Below, piece by piece: positions 42,831-54,640 of a stretch of DNA of 64,000 nt. The position numbers were made by a program, and so were the translations under genes. Source of the stretch: Pteria penguin. Its lineage: Eukaryota; Mollusca; Bivalvia; Pterioida; Pteriidae. The notes under the pieces were generated by a model. That model was given only the letters and a program-made list of their open reading frames with translations, had not been told where the DNA came from and ran no database searches. The stretch is taken from positions 63,670,306-63,734,305 of the forward strand of contig CM068583.1 in assembly GCA_035048485.1 (NCBI GenBank), in the 5' to 3' direction. Position 1 is the stretch's first letter; each line of letters opens with the position of its first letter.

Positions 42831-43219
42831 AACCGGAATACGTAAAGACGAAAAGATATTTCTTAATTGTAAAACGTATATAAATTGAGATAGCTTTATT
42901 ATTTATTATTATTCTTCTTTATAACAATTACTCTTCTGATAACTTAATAAAATCACGTATTCCCTCCATGGTCGTAATTTTTCGACATACAATGTTGTTT
43001 TCTTGAAGATTGGTTGGGGTCCTAAATCATTTTAATACATTTTTAATTCTGCATGTAAAAACTATCCCCGAAAACTTCTAAATGAATCACAATGTGAAAA
43101 TATATATAAAATGCCCTTTGGTTTCTTAAATATTTAATTCTATTTTAAACTACTACCACCACCACCACCACCACAACAACAACAACAACAACAACAACAA
43201 CTACTACTACTACTACTGC

Positions 43220-43267
<48 letters not shown>

Positions 43268-44129
43268 GCAAATACGGGAATACGAAACTTTCAAATTGTT
43301 TTAAATGTTGATAATAGTGAACTTTGAAATGATACTAGTATGTGATACTATTTGTATAAAATGTCATCCTGATTAAAATAAGAGAATTTGAATTCTTTTA
43401 AATCCTTGTGTCTGGGCTGTGGGAGACTATTTACAATAATAATATGCTAAGGATGTACTTACCAGATTTCCATGTGTATACTTGAGCATTCCTGTTTTCA
43501 TAATGACTATAAACAGGAGTCCCCCGCCACCAATGACACCCGCGTCCGGTAAATCATATCCGATGTCGCCGCAGCATTCCGTTCGAATCTAACGACTTCC
43601 TGTGCATCGGAAATGTGGTCGATACGTACTAATGCATGGTATAATAGAAACTTTATGTTATTATCAATAACTTCACGCATTATTATATGAAATCTAAAGA
43701 AATCCGTTAACCGTCGTCGTATTGTACGACAACAAACATTCATAGCTTTTATCATACGACCTGGACGTCAACTGTTGAACCATGTCACATGTAATAACTT
43801 TTAAATTAACAAATATAGTCTGACTGAAGTTCAGAAGTTTACAATCTGTCCACTGTTAGCTTATTTTATCCTTTACATTGGAGCTGGTATCACCATCTTT
43901 TCGGAAAATCTGCGTGTCGAGTATATTGATAATGTATGAACCGTACAAAAATAAGGCACCGTTATACGCCACATAATACACCCACATTTTGTTATCCTAG
44001 GTGTCATACAAACTAGAACAAAACATCTAATATAATTGTGGTTAATTTAAATTACCTTTGATACAGGTAAAATAATTCAATTTTTTCAATTATTTGTTAG
44101 TTAATAGATCTTTTTCGCGCATCCATCAT
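42831..44129. other. intergenic with complex microsatellite
   Basis: At 43151-43267 a run of (ACC)n, (ACA)n, (ACT)n and (TTA)n. No gene is seen; a short minus-strand frame at 43507-43755 has no recognisable features. Confidence 0.5.
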
Positions 44130-44515
44130 TTCCCATGTTGACACCTCCTTCTTTCATAAATACACCGACTACACCTATCTCAAATTTGAAATATGAAAAT
44201 TCCTGTTCAATATGCACATCTTCATTATATGGTTTTTGTTTGCACCAAGTTTCATCAAAATCTACCCATAGGTTTAGGAGTTGGGAAGACAATGTATTTT
44301 TCATAGAAAAATCAAAGAAGTTCAAGAGTATAACTCTTGTAGTTTTCTTTTTGGAAAACATTACCCTTCCAATAAGCACATCCTCATATATGGTATTCTT
44401 TCATTTTATCAAATTACCAAATTTCATCAAAATCCACCCCATGGGTTTAGATGGAGTTGCGAAGACAAGATACTTGAGGCAGACTGAAAGACGGAGGTCA
44501 GCAATATAGCATAAT
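44130..44515. repeat. interspersed repeat, two diverged units
   Basis: Two related halves (about 44230-44330 and 44395-44490) share TTTCATCAAAATCYACCC, CATRGGTTTAG and GAGTTG followed by GAAGACAA. This is typical of a bivalve non-coding repeat; the open frames here are incidental. Confidence 0.6.
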
Positions 44516-45455
44516 ACGGCCATATTTTTATGCGTATAAAAATCAATCCCATTATTGTGCGTCTTGTGGTGCGTAATGTTCTATACAAAATTCTTATCCA
44601 TGAAAATATAATCTGAATATTCACTGTGTTGTGATTGTATTATCCTGTTGTTTGTTAATGACTTGAATATTTGGATTTCTTTTTATCTTATTAGGTAGAG
44701 CGCTAGAGACTGTTTTATCAAGAGACCTTAAGTATAGACTAAGCTAAGTCCAGGTTGACTCTCCTACTAGCCTAATTATTGGCCATACATGTACATGTAT
44801 TTCATTTCATCAAATCGACAAGATCTGCTCTCAAACTAGATTTAGTCCTAACTTATTACATCGAAAATTTGTTTCTTTAATGTGGCACGAATAAGCTTCC
44901 GTATTTTCGAATCAACCTATATCATGGAATGTTTCTCTAGTCTTGGGGTTTTTTTTCGTATACGAGACTGAAGAATTCCACCGGAAGTGGGGTTCTAGAT
45001 CAATCGATCTGGAACATCGATCTAGTACAGGACGACCGCTTACTTGTGACGTCACTCTCACAAGGACAAAGCTCGCTTGAACCCGGGATTGACTTTCGTA
45101 TGTATATATATGGAGAAGGGATTGAACTCTCTCGATGGTAAAAAGCCACCAAAGTTCGATAAACAGTCATTAAACACTATATTTCACTTACGCCAAACTT
45201 TTTACGTATATGCCTCGATAGAAAAATAAATTTTCTATAATCTCAGCAAGTTTCAAATCTGTATCTCCCATAAAAGCGGAGATGTACCACCTCAAATATG
45301 ATCACGTTCTCATGAATTCACTGGTCGGACAAAAGCCCGTCCATGGGTTGACGGCATGATTACAGGATACCAGCATACGAACTACAGCATCAGGCAAGTT
45401 TTCCCAAGCATGTAAAAGTATATGCACTTACCCCTCTCTGTGTCGAAACAAATCC

Positions 45456-45518
45456 CTATTTTCTTCTGTATTCACGATAATTCGGCGACGGTATTTTGAA
45501 TCCGCCGCTCGATGCCAT
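45456..45518 (-). CDS. short head-to-head coding start, minus copy
   Basis: An ATG at 45518 reads M-A-S-S-G-G-F-K-I-P-S-P-N and stops after 20 codons. It is the mirror of the plus-strand start at 45636, carried by an inverted repeat. It may be a dead duplicate of that first exon. A GTAAGT donor occurs further on at about 45430 in another frame. Confidence 0.35.
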   Translation of the reverse strand: MASSGGFKIPSPNYREYRRK

Positions 45519-45674
45519 TTTGTTATGTGACGCATGTGTAGGATGAGAGGCGAAAGCTGATTGGTTAGATGGACACACCCCAAAACCTGAACCAATCCGC
45601 GTTCTTCCCTCATCCTACTCATACGTCACATAAAAATGGCATCAAGAGGTGGATTCAAAATACCGCCGCCGAAC
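45480..45674. promoter_or_regulatory. palindromic, probably bidirectional promoter
   Basis: Arms of about 66 bp (45480-45546 and 45609-45674) are inverted copies with few mismatches. Between the diverging ATGs (118 bp apart) the layout is symmetric: ATF/CRE-like GTGACGCA and ACGTCACA next to each ATG, then ATTGG and CCAAT boxes towards the centre. Two more CRE-like TGACGTCA sites lie at about 45048 and 46028. Confidence 0.55.
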
Positions 45675-45697
45675 GCCTCGGTTGGGATTATGTCGAG
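45636..45697 (+). CDS. candidate first coding exon, plus copy
   Basis: The ATG at 45636 starts M-A-S-R-G-G-F-K-I-P-P-P-N-A-S-V-G-I-M-S and reaches a good splice donor (GAG|GTATGT at 45698) in phase 2. I do not recognise the product and cannot point to the next exon with confidence. The mirrored copy at 45518 supports that this start has been duplicated, not that it is random. Confidence 0.4.
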
Positions 45698-45855
45698 GTA
45701 TGTCACCCTGACCGATATCTTTCGATGTGGAACTCGAGGTGACTCTAGATTCTCATAATCTACACTCTTTAGTCAGAAGAGGTGAATGTGTGCTCAACTC
45801 CTCCCTCTGTATTACACAGTCATCTCATAACTATATACGTCATACATAGGATATG

Positions 45856-45962
45856 AAATGAATTTTCATTTCATACGGTATTTATGAAACGAGTTGTTTG
45901 TTTTATATAAAACACACAACGAGTTTCATAAATATCGTATGAAATGAAAATTTATTTCAGAT
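45856..45962. repeat. 107-bp near-perfect hairpin
   Basis: Arms of about 48 bp around a TTTTATATAAAA centre. Left arm begins AATGAATTTTCATTTCATAC and the right arm ends with its complement. It is an AT-rich MITE-like or cruciform-forming sequence within the promoter-like region. Confidence 0.8.
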
Positions 45963-46239
45963 TCTTTTTATCACATGTTTACACTCATTTCATCAAACAC
46001 CGGCTTGACACACGCTTTTCCACACTATGACGTCACATCTTCACGACTCATGGGGACGTGTTTATCCCACCTCAGACAAAACTTTCGAAATCTGGTTGGT
46101 TAAGATGAACCAAATATTTTATTTTATTCGACTAGCCATCATTCCCCGTCAACCGTTTATTATTTTAATATACCCCCTCCGCCGAATATACTTTTGATAT
46201 ACCCCGCCTCGATTTTATTGCCAGACGAATGTAAACAAT

Positions 46240-46364
46240 ATGGCGGATGGATGGTTTGCAAAAGGAAGTGAAGATGAAATAAACAGAATTCGAACGCAAC
46301 TCAACTCGAAGAACACTATTAAGGGCAACAAAAAAGGCAGCGGGGATATTATGAAAACATTAAT
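46240..46364 (+). CDS. candidate first coding exon of an unknown gene
   Basis: ACAATATGGCGGATGG is a good start context. The frame encodes 41 residues (M-A-D-G-W-F-A-K-G-S-E-D-E then a basic KGNKKGSGD stretch) and ends in phase 2 at a strong donor AAT|GTAAGT. It is too short for usual ORF cut-offs. I do not recognise the family and did not find the next exon. A small open stretch at 46388-46527 (YGVHDKKLYWVEKAFGG) follows in a different frame and may belong to the same locus. Confidence 0.4.
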
Positions 46365-46785
46365 GTAAGTTCAAAAAGGCCTTAAGTGAAAAAAGTTAGT
46401 TATACAGTGTATGACAAGGGAAAATACGGAGTTCACGACAAAAAGTTGTATTGGGTGGAAAAGGCCTTCGGTGGGATAAATTGGTCAACGAGATATGCCC
46501 GTCGTTACATGTTTTAGAAATAAAAAATCGAAACCAAAATACTGACTATAATTGAAGATACATTTCTTTTTGCATCCAATCTAGATTACGTCTACAATAT
46601 CTATAATAAATAAGTATAAAGATTCTAAGTAGTACTCCAAATGGAGTCCGGTACATAAAAAGTAAGAGAACACAAACACTCTATATTACAAAGGCTTCAC
46701 GACCTTTATCAAGCAATTTAAAAGATGACAAATATAAAGCTATGTAAAATCTTTGTCTATGTATCAAAAATACATTAGTTTCTTG

Positions 46786-47130
46786 AAATACACAGGCTGA
46801 CTGGTCCAGTGGATTGCTGACCTTTGTGAAATACACAGGCTGACTGGTCCAGTGGATTGCTGACCTTTGTGAAATACACAGGCTGATTGGTCCAGTGGAT
46901 TATTGACCTTTGTGAAATACACTGGCTGATTGGTCCAGTGGATTATTGACCTTTGTAATATACACTGATAGATCCCTCCGTGAATCACTGACCTTTCTGA
47001 AATACACTGATAGATTAGTCCAGTGGACAATTGACACCTATGTGAAATACACTGGTAGATCCATCCAGTGGATCACTGACCTTTGTACGACACACTGGTA
47101 GATTCGTCCAGTAGATTCGACCGCTGTGTG
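46786..47130. repeat. 43-bp minisatellite downstream of the Kunitz gene
   Basis: About eight copies of GAAATACACAGGCTGACTGG then TCCAGTGGATTGCTGACCTT, more diverged to the right. It lies just 3' of the Kunitz stop codon at 47348, in the likely 3' UTR or flank. Confidence 0.88.
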
Positions 47131-47347
47131 GATCACAGTGCACCTGTAGAAGCTTAGAATTCCACCACACTTTGTCAGAACTCAGAGTTGTAAATTGAAG
47201 CCCAATAGAATCACTCTCACCTACTAAAGTATGAATAATCAAATACTAGATTTGATAGTTATATTAAACAAACACCAGTATCTATCATTTATGAGTAATA
47301 CAGTAAACGTGTTCTTTTTTGCCGACGTTTATCTTCATTTAATGACA

Positions 47348-47529
47348 TTACGCCACAGACAGACATGATCTTTCACACTCCGTTTTGGAGATGAACCTGT
47401 TTCTATTGCCACCACATCCACCATACGTGAATGCCTGGCAGAGATTCCGTCGATGATTGTAATACCAACGGGGCATAGCGGCTCTACAAAATCCTGTGTC
47501 GGAGGGCAGTAAACATCGCCTGGGCACTC
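47348..47529 (-). CDS. Kunitz inhibitor gene, last exon (domain 4 and stop)
   Basis: Starts in phase 1 after TTTTCAG and ends with TAA (47350-47348). It encodes a full BPTI/Kunitz domain with spacing C-x8-C-x15-C-x7-C-x12-C-x3-C, exactly the classical pattern, and the FTYGGCGGNRNRF core. The residue after the second cysteine, the P1 position by analogy with BPTI Lys15, is Arg, predicting inhibition of trypsin-like serine proteases. Only seven residues follow the last cysteine-containing segment before the stop, so this is the C-terminal domain. The exon is separated from domain 3 by 2.2 kb of repeat-rich intron. Confidence 0.88.
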
Positions 47530-49746
47530 CTGAAAACCAGGTAAATATATGTCAGCATTCTAGTTTGCCACATCATCGTGACTCATTCTAGTTTGGCTTA
47601 GAAAATATATTTGTGAGAATATTTCATACAAAAAAGAACGTCTGCAGCAAAATCCCTCTATCTGATTATCCTTTACAAAACACATACTAGATTTTAAATG
47701 CATTGAACTGAGGACTGTTTATAAGTCCATGATTGAACGTATATTGAAGGTATAAACAATAGGTACGACTTAACTTTGCTTAAACATGTTTTATTTCATA
47801 AGCAAAAATGATACTGGGGACAAGTTTCAATATATGTATGTATGGATGGATGGATGGATGGATGGATGTCAGAGAGAATATGATATATGCAATAAAAATT
47901 AGAGAGAGGTGTAGAAGTTGCCATCTATGTAGTGAATACATAAGAGAGAGATCGAGAGATCAGGCTATCATTATTCGATACGTCTACTTGACTTCTACGG
48001 AGGGTAAATTGCGGGTGTGAAGCGCACGCAATTTTGGCAGGAAGGAGACAAGGGGGTTTCGGGAGGGGTAGTAAGGGAGAAAAGATGGCGAACCCTAAAC
48101 TCCCCGCCTTGTGACGTGTCTACCTCCTCCTTGTCTGTACAGAGTCCATTTTTAAGATATACAGCACCAAATGATTAGGTCACAAATCTCTTGTAGTAAA
48201 GTTGATTTTGTAAAAAATTTGGCTTACAGAATAAAAATTATTATATTTTAACAGTGTTTATGGTCGTCTAGATAATTCATTGTAAATAAATAAATGAAAT
48301 TTATCCTATTGTTTCAATTTTATTAGCTCTACTAGCCAGAGATCAGCAGAGCTAATGCAATACCATTCGTCGTCCGTCCGTCCATCCGTAAATGATTTGT
48401 TTGTTATCGCTACTCCACTGAGATTTGATTATTGGCTAGAAGCATTCCCTATATGATCTAGTGCATGTGTAATTTTGAAACTGAGCCCAGCCCTCGGGAG
48501 TGGAAAATCGATGTGGTCTTGGAATCTTGTTATGGCTTCTCTTCCAATATAAATGTTTATTATTGCGTACTCTCGTGTGACTTGGTTTCTTATCCTGTTT
48601 AGTCAATAGAATTCTTCATTCGAGTGAAAAGAAAATCAAATACAACCATCGTCCATCTGTAGCAGGTAGGGGATGCGAGGTTGCAACCCCTTTGGTCGAA
48701 CTATTTTGCCAAACAAAGGTCATTTTGGTTAGGTTCAGCGCTTCAACCCCAACCCCACCTGCCACATTCATGGCAGGTTGCAACCCATTTTTCAAACATT
48801 TAATAATTTTCTATATTCGCCTTTCGGATTTGCGAATACATGTAGGTGAATCAGGTGTATAACAGAATTTATCTCATTTATAACAAGATAAACAAGGTAT
48901 GGCCGACGAGGCATGAATAACATCACTAATAGTTTGTTTACACTGCAGCTGCGGTACCAATGAGGAAACGGTATACTGAAATGAAAAAGCCCAATAAAAA
49001 TTACCAAATTGCAGGAGCTTCCGGGGGTGGGAGGGGGCTCCCTCCGGGCTCCGTCCCGGACCTGCTGGGGATTTAGGCGGTCCCCAGACCTAACTCGCCT
49101 GACTTCGGTCCCCCAACTCCAGAACCTGGATATGCCCCTTTCCACCGGGCATTCAAGTTGGTAAAGTTGTGGTTATGTCAATTATTCGAAATTTTAACAC
49201 CCCCTCAAAAAATAAGAAAGAAATGAACAAAACCAAAAACCACCCCTCCCCTAGATAAAACCCAACCCCCAAAACACCAAAAACAAACACCCCGAACTAT
49301 TATAAATCTTTTGTTTGTAAAATCGGTATTCTCACTATTCCCTCCCCCATCAGAATAAAAAAAACCCACGATTTTATTTCTTAGGAAAATATTTGGAGAG
49401 CAACTTTAGGGACTAGCAAGCTATATGTACTATTTCCAAGATGTACATAAGAATATAACTTCTATTAGTAAAACACTTACGTAAAAGAATAAATTGTGTT
49501 AGTTTCTTAGCACTGTCAAATCATAAGAAAGCGTTTAAAAGTGTATTAAATATAATATACATGTACATGTATGTGTATGTGTCTAGATTACATGTACATG
49601 TATGTGTATGTGTCTAGATTACATGTATATGTATGTGTATGTGTCTAGATTACATGTATGTGTATGTGTACATGTATGTGTATGTGTCTAGATTATGTGT
49701 GGATATTCTGGATTTACCAGTGAGCAATAAAGTTTTTTTAACTTAC
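47530..49746. other. intron of the Kunitz gene, repeats only
   Basis: Contains (GGAT)n at about 47843-47868, short interspersed-repeat fragments (48330-48560, and a GC-rich piece at 49015-49145 resembling a common mollusc repeat) and a 31-bp tandem array at 49555-49700. No Kunitz-like exon was found inside. Confidence 0.55.
49555..49700. repeat. about 31-bp minisatellite in Kunitz intron
   Basis: Four to five copies of ATGTGTATGTGTCTAGATTA with TACATGTACATG extensions. Confidence 0.8.
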
Positions 49747-49947
49747 TACTGCTGCCACCACCGTCTCCACCATCTCCACCACATCGACGACGACATTCGG
49801 CACGTGATCTAAATCTGTTTTCGTTGCCCTGACAACCACCATAAATAAATTGCTGACAATATCCACTGTCGTAATTAAAGGTGTATCTATGGATATTAGC
49901 AAGGCAAGGTCCACTGAGAGCATAGCTTTGTCGGCACGGATCTCCAT
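49747..49947 (-). CDS. Kunitz inhibitor gene, domain 3 exon
   Basis: A phase-1 exon of 201 bp between TTTTCTCAG and GTAAGT. The domain has all six cysteines and the QQFIYGGCQGNENRFRS core, but nine instead of eight residues between Cys1 and Cys2. P1 is Leu, so the predicted targets are chymotrypsin- or elastase-like, differing from the Arg/Lys of the other domains. A Gly/Ser-rich linker (GGDGGDGGGSSS) closes the exon. Confidence 0.88.
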
Positions 49948-50289
49948 CTGAGAAAAGTTAATGGCCGAAATATGTGGAATTTATGTCATCTTGGGACAGA
50001 ATTACATTTTATAAAGGCAATATAACTAACATTATCCTAACGTGTTCCTTTCATTTCCATCTACTCGAGAGCATTCATATAAGTAATCGATACTACATCA
50101 CTGTGCTACAAACACTTATGTTGCAAAATACGCCCGTCACTTATCTCACGATAGCACGTTTCTGCAAAAATACAATATCAAAAACAGTAGGCTTCGACCT
50201 TTTATCATCGCCAACCTCTCGGCATCAGTTGAATGTATACCAAGTATGATGATTCTAGCCAAAGGGAATTAGTCTGAAACATATTGAAA

Positions 50290-50760
50290 AACTTTATGAA
50301 CATGTTCAGCGTGTGTCCTTGACCTTTGACCTCTAACTTCTATCCATACAAAGTGCATATACCAAGTTTGTTGTCCAAGTCTAAACGGCCGGTTTGTTCT
50401 GTATCTTATTGACAAAATTCATAAACAATCTCAACTAGACCTTTTACTCTTGTGATAGAAAAATAATATGCGTCATCCTTATCGCATTAGTAATATCAGT
50501 AATTAGTTTGACAGTTTTAGCCCAAATGGCTCAGTCTGTAACATCAATAATGTTAAGTGTGTGACCTTGATATTTGACCAATGATCTTTGAAAATGATAA
50601 GCATCGTCCTCTAGTTATAAGGAGCATATGTATCAAGTTTGACGGTCCTATCCCAGGCGGTTCGGTATGTATCTTGCTTTCAACTTCTGTAGACATACAG
50701 ACAGACAGACGCAGCGCACTACCATAATAAATCGGTTTACGACAGAAATTTGACAACAAC
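50290..50760. repeat. interspersed repeat in Kunitz intron
   Basis: Two to three diverged units with GTGTCCTTGACCTTTGACC, ATATACCAAGTTTG and CCGGTTTGTTCTGTATCTT / GGTTCGGTATGTATCTT. Related in style to the 42.1-42.8 kb repeat. Confidence 0.55.
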
Positions 50761-50989
50761 CCATGGTGGACCTTCACATATGTGCCTAACTGCCTAGAAG
50801 GAATAATCATCTCTTGTTTGAGTACCAGTCATGACCATACAGATGACGAAGAAAATTTATTATGTGACGACATATGCTTATTTTGAAATTCGTGATTCAG
50901 TAACACCCTTTGGCATTTCAAGGCTGTTTTAAAATATCAAATTCACAAATCATATAGAAACTTCAGACACACAAATGACATAAACCTAC

Positions 50990-51172
50990 TTGGGATGCCA
51001 GCGTCACCACACCTCGTCCGACATTCTTTGTGAGTTAGAAATCTATTTTCATTTCCTCCACAGCCGCCATATATAAACCTCTCACACCTCCCTGATCCAG
51101 GATTAAATGTAAAACTAGGTCTGTATGCCTTACAGCGCCCTCGTACACCTGGTCTCTGCTCACACACGTTTA
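50990..51172 (-). CDS. Kunitz inhibitor gene, domain 2 exon
   Basis: A phase-1 exon of 183 bp between ATTATCAG and GTAGGT. It has six cysteines, [17 protein letters not shown] core and nine residues between Cys1 and Cys2. P1 is Lys, predicting a trypsin-type target. Cys1 is preceded by N-V and followed by EQRPG, very like domain 1 (CEQRPAV), so domains 1 and 2 probably arose by tandem exon duplication. Confidence 0.88.
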
Positions 51173-51430
51173 CTGATAATTAAAATAAACATCATATTGT
51201 TGACTTAAAATATATAGTCTAATTGTATGTAAAAATAACTAAAAATAATTTTGACGAGTTTAATTGAAAGAACGCATGAAGATGTAACTGAGTATTACAT
51301 TTATGGTCATTTGTTTACTATCCTATTACTCAACTCAAAAATTCTGCAGTAAGAGTGAGCAAGAATTCATGTAACAAATATTATGATATGTACTCTGAGT
51401 TATGAAACATTTTGCTTATCAACCTTTTAC

Positions 51431-51622
51431 CTTGGTTATTTTCAGTTACACATTCCTTACGACAACTTTGTTCTGTTTTGAAATTATTCTGATTTCCAAG
51501 ACAACCACCGTAATAAAAACGCTGGCAATTTTGCGTTGTCAAGTTGTAAGACCACCTTTCCTGTCGAGCCCTGCAAGGACCGGTGACAGCTGGTCTCTGT
51601 TCACACGGGTTCCACCATGGAC
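51431..51622 (-). CDS. Kunitz inhibitor gene, domain 1 exon
   Basis: A phase-1 exon of 192 bp between AACTGAACAG and GTAAAA. Six cysteines with nine residues between Cys1 and Cys2, then x15, x7, x12, x3, and the core QRFYYGGCLGNQNNF. P1 is Arg. A potential N-glycosylation site (N-L-T) lies between Cys2 and Cys3. It is the first Kunitz domain that I can find in the gene; the N-terminal signal peptide exon was not located. Confidence 0.88.
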
Positions 51623-52003
51623 CTGTTCAGTTGCAAACAATTAACAGTTGCAAAGATTATAAAAATGTACTGTGCACGTGTTCGGGGCAAAAGAAAGTCA
51701 ATGATGATAAATAATATAATTTAAGAAAACGTTACATTCTAACTTTTGTTAATATACATATATGTTTAGAAAATTACAAAATCTCAGAGAATAAGTACTT
51801 CAAACGATCAAGTCCCAGATGCAATATATGTGGGTGAACTGAAAACTTTAAAACACATTGATTTGTACAGTAATGCATTAGATGTACTGGTGAACTGAAA
51901 GCTTTGAATTCTATGGGTGATACTTTTGAAAATTTTAATGCATTCTGTAAAAATACGATAAAAGACATATTGTATTTAATTTCAGACTCGTACTCGTACT
52001 CAC

Positions 52004-52034
52004 CTGGATCTTTCGGAATGCGCTGCGATATCAC
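52004..52034 (-). CDS. possible short exon upstream of Kunitz domain 1
   Basis: 31 bp between CTTTGTTATAG and a strong GTGAGT donor. Read in phase it encodes VISQRIPKDP and joins domain 1 through a Gly codon in phase 1, which fits. Such a short exon is not secure without transcript support. Confidence 0.4.
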
Positions 52035-53149
52035 CTATAACAAAGAGATTAGGAATTTACAACATCAGCATGCTGTTTAGAAAGAGTAATCCTTTCATGT
52101 TTGGTTTAGATTGGATTACTTTTCCATTTTTCTGTGCGTTATGGTTTAGGTATCAAAGTATCAAAAAAAAAACAAAAACAAAAAAAAAAAAAACAAAACA
52201 AAACAAAACCAAAAACCAAAAAAAAAAAACAAAACAAAAAATCCAAAACAAAAACAACCAACCCACCAAACAAACAAAACAACTATACTTCACCGTGGCT
52301 TTTCCTTTTTCATTTTCAAAATATATCTTGCTTGAATTTACCTTCAATCCCCCAAAATGCGCTTGCCGAAAATACTTTAACCCCTGATTTGGAAAACATT
52401 GGCACATTAACTGTAATATTGTTAATGGTCAACAGATAGTCCTGAATAGCATTTCAATCAATTTTCATTCATAACGATGTACCTGGCATTTTTAATCCTA
52501 AGCAAGATTTAAAGTAGCCAAAACGTTTACATGACTCCAATTAGGGTCAATTGGTACCTTGATACCTTTAGATTGGATAATCTCTTCATGTTGCTGTGTA
52601 ATGGTATAGATTAATTTATCTTTACATGTTGAAGAGTGAGAGAGAGAGAGACTTATATTGTGCTCTTTGTCCATCAATTTGCCTCTAGTTCTTTCAGGCG
52701 TTTTGACTGCCTTTTGTTTCTTAGTTATTTGACCCTTCCTATCACCTGGATGAATTTTAGAAAGATGTTTGAAAAGAATCATGTTAATTGGGAGGCAACC
52801 GTTTTTACTGATTAACAGAACTTTTGACAGGATTAAATTTGTTAGAGTTATCTCCTGCTGTCAGACAACTTGTAATTCACACCATACTTGTTTCTTCATA
52901 GTCTTATTATTTCAAATAGCTCTTTTGAAGCAGACATTCGTAATTTCTCATTTATAATACTGTAACATTTTGAAAAACAGACTATCTAAACAAGTATGAC
53001 AAAAATTCAACAAGATTACTTTTTGACGCTGTCGTGAAGAATCATCAATTTGGGGTGGATTGTGCATGAAAATACAGTCTAAAACACAAGGTTGCCGCCA
53101 ACAGGAAGTAACCCCGATCAGTTCTAGCTTATTGAAAACTATCTATACA
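52035..53149. other. no gene recognised
   Basis: Includes an A-rich AAAAC/AAAACC low-complexity run at 52159-52290 and a (GA)n short run near 52635-52650. The minus-strand frame 52498-52782 (94 codons) has no recognisable domain or signal peptide, so it is not offered as the start of the Kunitz gene. Confidence 0.4.
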
Positions 53150-54640
53150 ATGGTGCTCTGAAGGATGAAGTGTCTCCTGTCAGATGTGAGACCAGGTGTT
53201 CTGGAAGATTTAGTGTCTCTTGTCAGACGTGAGACCAGGTGCTCTGAAGGATGAAGTGTCTCCTGTCAGATGTGAGACCAGGTGTTCTGGAAGATTTAGT
53301 GTCTCCTGTCGGACGTTAGACCAGGTGATCTGGAAGATTTAGTGTCTCTTGTCAGACGTGAGAACAGGTGATCTGGAGGATGAAGTGTCTCTCTTTTCAG
53401 ACGTGAGACCAGGTGTTCTGGAAGATTTAGTGTCTTTTGTCAGACGTGAGACCTGATGACATGGAGGATGAAGTGTCTTCTTTCAACGTGAAACCAGGTG
53501 CTCTGAAGGATGAAGTGTCTCTGTTCGGACATGGGACCAGATGCTCTGAAGGATGAAGTGTCTCTGTTCGGACATGGGACCAGATGCTCTGGAGGATGAA
53601 GTGTCTCTGTTCGGACATGGGACCAGATGCTCTGAAGGATGAAGTGTCTCTGTTCGGACATGGGACCAGGTGCTCTGGAGGATGAAGTGTCTCTGTTCGG
53701 ACATTGGACCAGATGCTGTGGAGGATCAAGTGTCTCTGTTCGGACATGGGACCAGATGCTCTGAAGGATGAAGTGTCTCTGTTCGGACATGGGACCAGAT
53801 GCTCTAGAGGATAAAGTATCTCCTTTCAGACGTGAGACTAGGTGCTCTGAAGAATGAAGTGTCTGCTGTCAGACGTGAGACCGGGTACTCTGGAGGATGA
53901 AGTGTCTCTGTTCGGACATGGGACCAGATGCTGTGGAGGATCAAGTGTCTCTGTTCGGACATGGGACCAGGTGCTCTGAAGGATGAAGTGTCTCTGTTCG
54001 GACATGGGACCAGATGCTCTGAAGGATGAAGTGTCTCTGTTCGGACATGGGACCAGATGCTCTAGAGGATGAAGTATCTCCTTTCAGACAAGAGACTAGG
54101 TGCTCTGAAGAATGAAGTGTCTGCTGTCAGACGCGAGACCGGGTGCTCTGGAGGATGAAGTTTCTTCTGTCAGACGTGCTCTGGAGGATTAAGTGTCTGC
54201 TATCAGACGTGAGACCAGGTGCTCTGGAATATTTAGTGTCTCCTGTCAGATGTGAGACTAGGTGCTCTTGAGGATAAAGTGTCTGCTGTCAGATGTTAGA
54301 CCTGGTGCTATGGAGGATAAAGTGTCTCCTTTCAGACGTAAGACCAGATGCTCTGGAGAATGAAATGTCTGCTGTTAGACGTTAGACCAGATGTTCTGGA
54401 GGATGAGGTGTCTCCTGTCAGACGTAAAACCAGGTGCTCTAGAGGATGAAGTGTCTCCTTTCAGACGTGAAACCAGGTGCTCTGGAGGATGAAGTGTCTC
54501 CTTTCAGACGTGAAACCAGGTGCTCTGGAGAATGAAGTGTCTGCTGTTAGACGCGAGTCCATGTGCTCTGAAGGGTGAAGTGGCTCCTTTCACACTTGAG
54601 ACCAGGTGCTCTGGATGTTTAAGTGTCTCCAATTTGACTG
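53150..54640. repeat. 43-bp minisatellite
   Basis: About 34 copies of ATGCTCTGAAGGATGAAGTG then TCTCTGTTCGGACATGGGAC. Two alternating variants are present (TTCGGACATGGGAC and TTTCAGACGTGAGAC), the former concentrated at 53515-54060. The long minus-strand frames inside are repeat artefacts. Confidence 0.93.

Noticed and set aside
45428..45622. 64-codon minus-strand ORF across the palindrome
   Set aside because: Reads through the mirrored promoter; a shadow of the inverted repeat rather than a gene.
53427..53790. Overlapping minus-strand frames rich in MSEQRHFILQS
   Set aside because: Periodic translation of the 43-bp minisatellite; three frames show the same text.
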